Positions 6,592 through 12,597 of a stretch of DNA of 15,265 bases are shown piece by piece. Origin of the DNA: an uncultured PS1 clade bacterium (GTDB lineage Bacteria > Pseudomonadota > Gammaproteobacteria > PS1 > Pseudothioglobaceae); the NCBI GenBank assembly GCA_937950605.1, contig CALFDA010000030.1, positions 1-15,265 on the forward strand, written 5' to 3'. The notes below the pieces were generated by a model. That model was not told the origin of the DNA. It did no database searches and saw only the letters and a program-made list of their open reading frames with translations. A program made the position numbers and the translations under genes. Positions within the stretch are counted from its first letter, which is position 1. The number at the start of each line of letters is the position of its first letter.

Positions 6592-7838
6592 TACACAAAC
6601 ATCTGTTGCAACAAACCTTTTTTATAGGTTTTAAGCAGTTCGAGTTTTTGGGTTTGGGTGTTGATAAGATTATCAAGTGAGGATAGAAAGTTGGCTATTT
6701 TGGTTTGTTCTTTTATAGATGTTGGAACATATAAGTTTATTTTTTTAAAATGATTGTAATATAAATGAATAATCGTGCTTCCCTGTCCATATTTGGCTAA
6801 ATCAAGTTTTTTGCGGTGTGTTAAATAATAAGCAAAAAACACGCTATTGCCATTTTTTTGAAATCTCAAAATACTTATATCGCCACCGATTAATACATCG
6901 TTTTCATTGATTACCGTTACATTGGCTAAATCTATATTTGTTGTAGTTGTTGAGCAAGGAATTAATAAATCTCCCGCTTTTGATTTAACGCCAATATTTG
7001 AATTTGTGTGACTAATTACATTGTCAATAGTTTCTGAGTATTTAGTATATAACTCTCCATACAAAATACACCTATTTCTCCCGTTTTTATCAATATCACT
7101 TTTTGATAGTCCTTGCCCTTTTTTGCTATAAAAAATATCTTCCAATCTCTGCTCTTGCCAATCCCCACTAAACTCGGGGAATCTTAGTTTTGGCAACTTT
7201 TCGCCTGCTTGTGGAAAGAGTTGTTGCATTAATCCTTTTTTATAGGTTTTAAGCAGTTCGAGTTTTTGGGTTTGGGTGTCGATAAGATTATCAAGCGAGG
7301 ATAAAAAGTTGGCTATTTTGGTTTGTTCTGGTTTGGTTGGAATGCTAATAGTAAAGTTAATAACCGATGACTTAGATAAATTTAATTGTGATGAGCCTTG
7401 ACCTTGAATTTTAAAATACCTTTGATTAAAGTTGATGATATAACGTAAAAACTTAATATTTGTTTTATTATTTTCTTTTAACCTCAAACTTGCCATTCTT
7501 TGATTTAAAACATATAGATTATTTGGAATAATATCAGTAAGACCTAAAAAATCACCATGAGCAACATCACTTAGAACCATAATTAAATCATTTTTTTGAA
7601 GAGAGTTGTCAGTATATGACAGTCTTTTCATATCAGGTTTTAAGTTTCCATGTATATCAATACTGTTTAATGAGATTAAAAAATATTTGCCATTTTTTGT
7701 TACAGCCCTTTCATGGCTTGTTCCGTTCCGATATTCAAGAATATCACCCAACTTTTTCTCTTGCCAATCCCCACTAAACTCGGGGAATCTTAGTTTTGGT
7801 GTTTTGCTTACTATTTTTTGGTTTGTGGTTTTGCTCAT
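6591..7838 (-). CDS. hsdS: Type I restriction-modification specificity subunit HsdS
   Basis: HsdS holds two target-recognition domains (TRDs) that read the two halves of a bipartite DNA site and dock two HsdM and two HsdR subunits. The 415-residue product shows the expected two-fold layout: KLRFPEFSGDWQE at about 15-27, TRD1, then a helical spacer (EQTKIANFLSSLDNLIDTQT, about 169-188) continuing to KGLMQQLF. The same start motif recurs at about 217, followed by TRD2 and a second helical spacer ending KGLLQQMFV. TRDs differ while the flanks are nearly identical, which is normal. AAGGA precedes the ATG. It is intact, unlike its hsdM partner, and is separated from it by HEPN, MNT and an htpX stub. 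The PIN gene overlaps its stop by one base. Confidence 0.93.
   Translation of the reverse strand: MSKTTNQKIVSKTPKLRFPEFSGDWQEKKLGDILEYRNGTSHERAVTKNGKYFLISLNSIDIHGNLKPDMKRLSYTDNSLQKNDLIMVLSDVAHGDFLGLTDIIPNNLYVLNQRMASLRLKENNKTNIKFLRYIINFNQRYFKIQGQGSSQLNLSKSSVINFTISIPTKPEQTKIANFLSSLDNLIDTQTQKLELLKTYKKGLMQQLFPQAGEKLPKLRFPEFSGDWQEQRLEDIFYSKKGQGLSKSDIDKNGRNRCILYGELYTKYSETIDNVISHTNSNIGVKSKAGDLLIPCSTTTTNIDLANVTVINENDVLIGGDISILRFQKNGNSVFFAYYLTHRKKLDLAKYGQGSTIIHLYYNHFKKINLYVPTSIKEQTKIANFLSSLDNLINTQTQKLELLKTYKKGLLQQMFV
6616..6711 (-). repeat. HsdS conserved-region repeat A, copy 2 (96 bp)
   Basis: Matches 7234-7329 with about three mismatches in 96 bp. It encodes the helical spacer after TRD2 (KIANFLSSLDNLINTQTQKL and on). 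Confidence 0.9.
7152..7193 (-). repeat. HsdS repeat B, copy 2 (42 bp)
   Basis: Identical to 7758-7799. It encodes PKLRFPEFSGDWQE at the entrance to TRD2. Confidence 0.9.
7234..7329 (-). repeat. HsdS conserved-region repeat A, copy 1 (96 bp)
   Basis: Partner of 6616-6711, offset by 618 bp. It encodes the helical spacer after TRD1. Such direct repeats allow TRD exchange or deletion by homologous recombination. Confidence 0.9.
7758..7799 (-). repeat. HsdS repeat B, copy 1 (42 bp)
   Basis: Identical to 7152-7193. It encodes PKLRFPEFSGDWQE at the entrance to TRD1. Confidence 0.9.
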
Positions 7839-7994
7839 TAAAAATCCTTAAAAACAATTAAAAACATTACGATGATTGTTTTATCATTTATTAATCGTTG
7901 TTGTTAGCTAAAAGCTATGTTGGTATTTTAGGTTTGTTTAAGTATTTGGGTAAGTTATTTAATTGCTGGGGGTAATTTGAATGGTTTTTAACAG

Positions 7995-8020
7995 CTTGAA
8001 ATGATAAACTTAATCCATAT
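7995..8020 (+). promoter_or_regulatory. Sigma-32 (heat-shock) promoter of the htpX stub
   Basis: CTTGAAA (7995-8001) is followed by 13 bases and CCATAT (8015-8020). This matches the RpoH consensus CTTGAAA - 11 bp - CCCCATNT with only the first two C of the -10 missing. It lies 40 bp before the htpX start. HtpX is a known RpoH-dependent gene, which supports the call. Confidence 0.75.
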
Positions 8021-8059
8021 TTAACAATCGTGGACACATAAACAGGAATTAATCAAAAC

Positions 8060-8128
8060 ATGAAACGAATTTTCTTATTTTTATTGACAAATATCGCCAT
8101 TATGTTTGTTTTAAGCGTTACATTCTAA
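8060..8128 (+). pseudogene. htpX: htpX membrane metalloprotease, 5' stub only (22 codons)
   Basis: The plus strand encodes MKRIFLFLLTNIAIMFVLSV followed by TF and a stop. That is the highly conserved first transmembrane segment of HtpX, the heat-shock zinc protease of the inner membrane (E. coli begins MMRIALFLLTNLAVMVVF). An AGGA ribosome site and a sigma-32 promoter precede it. The reading then stops abruptly. The HEXXH catalytic part is nowhere in the window. The stub overlaps the end of the oppositely oriented MNT remnant at 8111-8128, so the join between old chromosome and incoming DNA lies within a few bases of 8123. Confidence 0.8.
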
Positions 8129-8275
8129 TGCTAAATCTAAATCAGAATTAAATAGCGCACTATTTTTAGCGCGAGAACCGAATACCCAAACCCTACAGTC
8201 ATTTGTGAGATTATTTGCTAGTATTGCTTCAATAATATTAAATTCTTGTACTGTAACATCAAATTGAAGTTTCAT
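8111..8275 (-). pseudogene. MNT-type nucleotidyltransferase (MntA/HI0073-like), C-terminally truncated
   Basis: MNT proteins are minimal nucleotidyltransferases; in MNT-HEPN toxin-antitoxin pairs the MNT partner AMPylates and silences the HEPN RNase. The 54-residue product is about half the normal size. It has the signature VFGSRA (G33-S34-R35) and SDLDLAL with the two catalytic aspartates D45 and D47. It ends at ECNA because the DNA switches to the htpX stub. The third acidic residue and the rest of the fold are missing. The start, ATG at 8275, overlaps the HEPN stop by 17 bp, the usual translational coupling of these pairs. It is too short to appear as a long reading frame, and its catalytic function is very probably lost. 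Confidence 0.85.
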
Positions 8276-8678
8276 CTTTTGTTTTCAAATTTTCTAACAA
8301 AAATATCATTTCTTTATAAAAAGCAGGTAATTGCTCAACAATATTAATTGCAATTTCTTCATTATATCCATGAGAGGTAGCATTACGGTTTGCTCGGTAT
8401 CCATTCCATGTATCCCAACTATGCTTGAGTAAACCTTCAGTATAAGCATCTCTAATCAAGTTTTCGAAACTAATATTATCAAACCTCATAGGGTCATCAG
8501 CAATCTTTTTTAAATAACGCTTTATGATTTTTTTAGCAGAGTCATAACAGTATTCGAAGCGTTGAATACAAGAGTCGCGCACAAATTCATTGCTTGTATC
8601 TTTTTCGTATGCATCAAGAGCACTATAAAGTGTTTCTATTGCCTTAGCAAAGGCGGTTAAATTTATTTTTTCGTCCAT
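8259..8678 (-). CDS. HEPN-domain protein, HI0074/HepT-like (nucleotidyltransferase-associated)
   Basis: HEPN proteins of this type pair with a small MNT nucleotidyltransferase; many are RNase toxins. From the ATG at 8678 the product is 139 residues, the usual size. It is all-helical, with RFEYCYDSAKKIIKRYLKK (40-58) and the HEPN motif R98-N99-A-T-S-H103 (RX4H), followed by YNEE, as in the HI0074 substrate-binding family. The longer frame to 8732 adds 18 residues overlapping hsdM and looks untranslated. The start lies 10 bp after the hsdM stop, so it belongs to the hsdM transcription unit. The MNT gene behind it is truncated, yet this gene looks intact. That is odd if it is a toxin; it may be weakly expressed or have a non-toxic role. 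Confidence 0.85.
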   Translation of the reverse strand: MDEKINLTAFAKAIETLYSALDAYEKDTSNEFVRDSCIQRFEYCYDSAKKIIKRYLKKIADDPMRFDNISFENLIRDAYTEGLLKHSWDTWNGYRANRNATSHGYNEEIAINIVEQLPAFYKEMIFLLENLKTKDETSI

Positions 8679-8688
8679 AGTATTTTTC

Positions 8689-10233
8689 TCAAAATAGTTT
8701 GACAATACCCAGTTCATCACAAAACTTAGCAATGGTTTTGTCAGTCTCGAGCATTTGGTTGTTTAGTGCTTGAAGTTGTTTTGATATTATATCTAAATCA
8801 ACAAGTTGTTCTTGTTCAAAAGTATCAACATAGCGCGGTATATTAAGGTTATAACCATTTTCTTTAACCTCGCTCATCGGCGCAAGGTAAGAATATTTGT
8901 CAATGTTTAAGCGGTTTTGATAGGTATCGACAATCTTACGGATATTGTTATCAGTTAAATAATTCTGTGCTTTGGCTTTCTCAAAGTCATTCGAGGCATC
9001 AATAAACAGGATATTGTCGCTATTTTCACGGCATTTTTTGAATACCAATATGGCGGTTGGTATGCTGGTGCCATAAAAGATATTAGCGGGCAAACCAATA
9101 ACCGCGTCCAGATAATTTTTATTTGCAATTAGATATTTGCACATGTGTCCTTCTGATGCCCCTCTAAATAATACTCCGTGCGGCAAGACAATCGCCATTG
9201 TGCCATTTTCATCAAGATGAAAAAGCATATGGGCAATAAAAGCAAAATCGGCTTTGGTTTTTGGTGCTAGTTTGCCGTATTGTGAAAATCTATCATCGGT
9301 GAGGTGCAATGGACTAGCACTCCACTTGGCACTAAATGGCGGGTTTGCCACTACCGCCTCAAAATGCTTATCAAGGTGGGCGGGGTTTTCCAATGTGTCT
9401 TCTTGCCTAATGTCAAACTTGCGATAGTGGACATCGTGCAATATCATATTCATGCGCGCAAGATTGTAAGTAGTGCGGTTTAATTCTTGCCCGTAAAACT
9501 TTGAGACTTTCGTTTGTTTGGCAACACGCAACAGCAAAGAGCCCGAACCACAAGTTGGGTCATAGACGCTTTTTAATATGTCTTTGTTGCCTGCTACAAT
9601 CTTTGCAAGGACAGTGGATACTTGTTGAGGGGTGTAGAATTCGCCCGCTTTTTTGCCTGCACCCGCGGCAAACTGCCCAATGAGATATTCATATGCATCA
9701 CCCAAAACATCGCCTTTATCCGAAGATAAATCAAAATTGATTTGGTCTAGGTGATGCAAAACTTTTAATATAAGGGTATTTTTTGCAGATTCACTGCCAC
9801 CAAGTTTGGTGGAGGATAGGTTTATATCTTCAAACAAATGTCCAAAATCATCTTCTGACTCGTAGCCCATTGTGCTTTGTTCAACATTATGTAGAATTTG
9901 TGCTAAGTCTTCAAGGATAAAATCCCGACGTTTGGCAACCTAGCTAAAAAGTTCTGAGGGTTTTAAAAAATAGCCTAAACCCTGAATTGCCTCTTCTTTA
10001 ATTGCTTGTAAATATTTAGTACTTTCAGCGTTATTGTCATTAAGCGATAGATAGTCAATATCATCTTCTGCCAATAAATCGTTGCTATAATTAAGGATTT
10101 TCTCAGATAGATATTTATAAAAGATAAATCCTAAAATATAATCTTTAAACTCTTCTGCACTCATCTTGCCACGTAATTCGTTGGCAATATCCCATAGTTT
10201 TTGCTCTAATTGTTTTTTGTCTTATTCGCCCAT
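8689..10233 (-). pseudogene. hsdM: Type I restriction-modification DNA methyltransferase HsdM, two nonsense codons
   Basis: HsdM is the N6-adenine methyltransferase of Type I systems. The frame from the ATG at 10233 would give 514 residues, a normal length. It includes LWDIANELRGKMSAEEFKDY (N-terminal helical domain), GEFYTP, motif I DPTCGSGSLLL (about 225-235) and motif IV NPPF (about 297-300). Two in-frame stops interrupt it: TAA at codon 4 (10222-10224) and TAG at codon 98 (9940-9942). The frame is otherwise unbroken through both, so these are point mutations. Translation from the inner ATG at 10164 or 9870 would give fragments only; the 393-residue piece from 9870 keeps both catalytic motifs but lacks the N-terminal domain. 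HEPN follows 10 bp downstream. No hsdR is present in the window. Confidence 0.92.
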
Positions 10234-10777
10234 AATGCTTGTTAGTATTACTTTAAAATTATCTCATAGCGGTATTTTATATTGTTTGGACATTGAGATA
10301 ATTTTTAGTTGTTTATCTTGGTAATTTTTTAAGTTAATGACATATTGTCATAATATATTTAAAGTGTTAATTATTTGCATTTTCCCTATAACATAAAGGC
10401 TTAATACATAATTAAATAACCATGGTTATTACACTCTTTATGAAAAATGCCATGAAATAGTGATGTTTAATACTGATATTGATTTATCATGATAGACGAT
10501 TGGTTATCAATCATTGATGGTTATTTTTATTGTAAAAACCGTAAATTCCATCACAAAGGCAATTTATAAACTATTAAACCATTTTTGATAATTTAGTTGT
10601 TATTTTGCTGGTAGATTTGGCACAGTTTTTGTCGAGCATTAGGAATGCGTGAAGTTAAAATTTAAAATTTAGATTTATAGGTTTAATACTGGTGTTTAGG
10701 TATATTTGGTTTTATTTCAGATACAGACTGGATGCCTCGTGTTACCTTTTTTGTTTATTATGAATAGGAGAGAGATA
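10234..10777. other. Intergenic region between hsdM and the Met-rich gene; palindromes but no gene
   Basis: About 540 bp with no coding region I can support. It separates two divergent genes, so it should carry promoters for both. Visible elements are an inverted repeat ATGACA-TAT-TGTCAT at 10337-10351, about 105 bp before hsdM, and a palindrome ATCAAT-C-ATTGAT at 10506-10518. Near 10618-10633 there is TGGCAC followed by TTGTC at roughly sigma-54 spacing but with a mismatch at the -12 GC. None is proven functional. No hsdR remnant is seen. Confidence 0.5.
10337..10351. promoter_or_regulatory. Inverted repeat, possible operator upstream of hsdM
   Basis: ATGACA and TGTCAT form a perfect dyad around TAT in an AT-rich setting. 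The size and symmetry suit a homodimeric regulator, but no regulator gene is linked. Confidence 0.3.
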
Positions 10778-11107
10778 ATGAAAAAAGCAACGTTAAATAA
10801 AATACGAATGTCTATGCTTGCCATGGTCATTGGTTTGACTACCTCAGTTAGTGTGTCTGCGAATTATGGCGGATATAGCATGAGTGGCATGAGTGGCATG
10901 TATGGTATGAACCCAGGCATGAGTGGCATGAGTGGCATGAGTGGTATGAGTGGTATGAGCGGTATGTATGGTATGAACCCAGGCATGAGTGGCATGAGCG
11001 GTATGTATGGCATGAACCCAGGCATGAGTGGTATGAGCGGCATGAGTGGCAATAGCTATGGTTATGGCGGATACGGCATGCGTGGTTACTATCACCGTGG
11101 TTGGTAA
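10778..11107 (+). CDS. Secreted Met/Gly/Ser-rich repeat protein (unrecognised family)
   Basis: I do not recognise a named family. The ATG at 10778 follows AGGAG at good spacing; an upstream in-frame extension lacks such a site. The 109-residue product has a Sec signal peptide with likely cleavage after VSA28. The mature part, about 81 residues, is built from MSG, MYG and MNPG units and contains about 19 methionines. It is flanked by Tyr/Gly-rich ends (NYGGYS at the front, SYGYGGYGMRGYYHRGW at the back). There is no cysteine and a single histidine. It would be disordered and lies in the periplasm or outside the cell. Met-rich periplasmic segments can bind Cu(I)/Ag(I). Gly/Tyr/Asn-rich secreted peptides also resemble the envelope proteins of sulfur globules. 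Both are inference. It stands alone, with its own terminator. Confidence 0.8.
   Translation: MKKATLNKIRMSMLAMVIGLTTSVSVSANYGGYSMSGMSGMYGMNPGMSGMSGMSGMSGMSGMYGMNPGMSGMSGMYGMNPGMSGMSGMSGNSYGYGGYGMRGYYHRGW
10882..11050 (+). repeat. In-frame tandem and higher-order repeats of the Met-rich gene
   Basis: A 9-bp unit (ATGAGTGGC and variants, coding MSG) is tandemly repeated. It is punctuated by three copies of a longer unit coding YGMNPGMSG that begin at 10901, 10967 and 11006. Spacing of the long unit is 66 then 39 bp, so copy number has changed by whole 9-bp units without breaking the frame. Confidence 0.9.
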
Positions 11108-11152
11108 TTAAAAAATCATATGGTGGTGGATGTGAACCTGCCAAAATATAGG

Positions 11153-11188
11153 CGCAATAATCGATACTTGTTGGTTATTGCGTTTTTT
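11153..11188 (+). terminator. Rho-independent terminator of the Met-rich gene
   Basis: CGCAATAA (11153-11160) and TTATTGCG (11175-11182) form a perfect 8-bp stem, followed at once by TTTTTT. It lies about 45 bp after the stop codon. Confidence 0.9.
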
Positions 11189-11367
11189 ATGTATTCCATT
11201 TAATATTAGGGCAGAAGGTTTTACGAATAATAAGATATTTTCGCTAAGCAAAATCAAGATACGTTGGCGCACAAATTGAATCAATAGCAAAAAATGTTAT
11301 TTGTAATATTAGTAGAGAATATGAGCAAACTCAGTATTTCGAAATGTAAGTATGAAAAGTAGGCAAA
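11189..11367 (+). other. Probable coding remnant, family unknown
   Basis: Plus-strand pieces in two frames read like decayed protein. One is EGFTNNKIFSLSKIKI at about 11210-11260. The other is GAQIESIAKNVICNISREYE, running on to a stop at about 11343. Together they could be the tail of a frameshifted gene just upstream of the DUF1353-like remnant. I cannot name it. Confidence 0.3.
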
Positions 11368-11849
11368 ATGAAATTTAAAACAGGCAGACAATTTGGGCTT
11401 GGAAATCGGTACTATACATTAACTGATGATTTTTGATTTTTATGGACGAAAATTGTCTAAAAGATTGACGGTTGACGGTTCATCAGTGCCTAAAGCGTCT
11501 ATTTATGTTTTTAGCGACAATCATTATTGTGGTTTGGGGTTGTGCCAGAATGGTTAAACAGAATATTAATTTTTTTGCAATGTTAGTAATTGGAATAACC
11601 GAAAGTTCTGGATGGTTTATGAAGCCAGCGGCTGTTCATGATTATCAATTTCAAAATGCAAATACTTTATTTGGACGGGTGAGGGCAAATATTGAATATT
11701 TTTGGCTGATGGTGTTAAAGATTCGAGAATATTTATTGGAAAGTCCAAATGAAGATAATTTTTTAAAAGTTTGGTTTAACATCTTTATGGGCTATATCGT
11801 TGCTATAACACATTTTTGTATATTGATGCTATTCGGCTGGATTGTGTAG
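11368..11849 (+). pseudogene. DUF1353-like phage-type protein, broken by two frameshifts
   Basis: DUF1353 proteins are small, mostly phage- or prophage-associated proteins of unknown function. They typically carry a TDGxSVP-like motif and a later AAVxHDYLY-like motif. Here the motifs occur in order but in different frames. Frame one, from ATG 11368, gives MKFKTGRQFGLGNRYYTLTD. After one surplus T (T run ending at 11434) a second frame gives FYGRKLSKRLTVDGSSVPK. After a second shift near 11490 a third frame gives ESSGWFMKPAAVHDYQFQN and a hydrophobic C-terminus (GYIVAITHFCILMLFGWIV). The third frame alone is open from 11472 to 11849 and could be mistaken for a separate membrane protein, but it lacks a credible start signal. 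It ends 17 bp before the insertion sequence. Confidence 0.55.
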
Positions 11850-11865
11850 TTTGGTTATTATTTTA

Positions 11866-12597
11866 GGGTCATGACAACTTAAGCGGTCTTTTTCTAAACT
11901 CTATAAGCAAAATTCTGTAAAGATTTTGACCTCTATTATTAAACCTAAATTCACACTCTTATAAGATGTAATTCAAACTTACCTTGTTATTCATTCCTTT
12001 GCATCGAATCAATCTTGTTTTAGCATAGCCTCCAACAAGACTCAATACCATTGATATATAAACTTCCTCGAGCAAATTCATTGTTGTCATGACAGACTCT
12101 AAAATGCTTCTTATAACCAAAATCCACTAAGCCATTATACCCACGCCATCCATCAGAGTGAATAACGCTATCAATGCTGGTTCTACCTTGTAATTATGCT
12201 CTGTAATGTAGCTGCAGAGCAATCATCAACGATTTCGGTATAGACTCTATCACCTCTTTTAAGCAATCCAAATACGATAATCTTACCTTGGGCACCACGA
12301 CCACGGCGTGCACCAAAGTAACTTTCGTCCACTTCAATCTGCCCTGCTAGTGGGACAGGTTGAAGTGTAGAAATTTCAACAATACGCTCTCTAATTGCTA
12401 GCAAATATTTGTTAATCGTTTGTCTGCTCAACCCTGTTAATTGTTGGATTTGAACTGCGTTCAAATCCAATGAAAAACACCTAATTATTTCTCTAAATTT
12501 ACTCTCTGAAATTCTTGAACGAATTACATACTTGTGTTATTCATTGTCATAACAATACTTTACCATGTTTTTATACATGCTTAAGTTGTCATGACCC
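11866..12597 (-). mobile_element. Insertion sequence, IS1595 family (IS1016-like), 732 bp, inactive
   Basis: Bounded by perfect 19-bp inverted repeats: GGGTCATGACAACTTAAGC at 11866-11884 and its complement at 12579-12597. Length, repeat size and an ISXO2-type DDE transposase fit the IS1016 group of the IS1595 family. The flanking eight bases (11858-11865 and 12598-12605) do not match, so the expected 8-bp target duplication is absent. That suggests a rearrangement between IS copies or an old, decayed insertion. It separates the DUF1353 remnant from the endonuclease gene. Confidence 0.9.
11869..12566 (-). pseudogene. IS1595-family transposase, multiply disrupted
   Basis: The full-length frame from the ATG at 12566 would give about 230 residues, normal for IS1016-like transposases. 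The order is right: a helix-turn-helix (QLTGLSRQTINKYLLAIRER), the first catalytic Asp in QIEVDESYFGARRGRGAQGK, FGLLKRGDRVYTEIVDDCS, the second Asp in SDGWRGYNGL, and EFARGSLYINGIES with the third acidic residue. The end is EFRFNNRGQNLY then EFRKRPLKLS, stopping inside the left inverted repeat. Lesions are a TAA at codon 10 (12537-12539), a frameshift near 12182, a frameshift near 12030 and a TAA at 11959-11961. The element cannot move by itself. The longest intact piece is 12183-12470. Confidence 0.9.

Noticed and set aside
6291..6680. Plus-strand open frame opposite PIN and hsdS end
   Set aside because: Low-complexity Leu/Phe-rich shadow of AT-rich coding DNA with no start signal.
7915..8055. 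Minus-strand open stretch of about 45 codons ending before hsdS
   Set aside because: No start or ribosome site, no family resemblance, and it overlaps the well-formed sigma-32 promoter on the other strand.
10618..10633. Sigma-54 promoter for the Met-rich gene
   Set aside because: TGGCAC is perfect but the -12 element reads TTGTC with the key GC altered, and it is 145 bp from the start codon; kept only as a note.
10882..11050. Repeats at first glance like a CRISPR array
   Set aside because: The units are 9 bp multiples, contiguous, in frame, and encode MSG/MYG; there are no unique spacers.
10844..11144. Minus-strand open frames opposite the Met-rich gene (His/Ala/Thr- or Met/Pro-rich)
   Set aside because: They are translations of the antisense of a 9-bp repeat, which keeps all frames open; the plus-strand gene has signal peptide, ribosome site and terminator.
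11472..11849. Independent small membrane protein from the TTG at 11472
   Set aside because: No ribosome site, upstream frames carry matching DUF1353-like motifs, and the HDY motif fits the same family, so it is better read as the last third of a broken gene.
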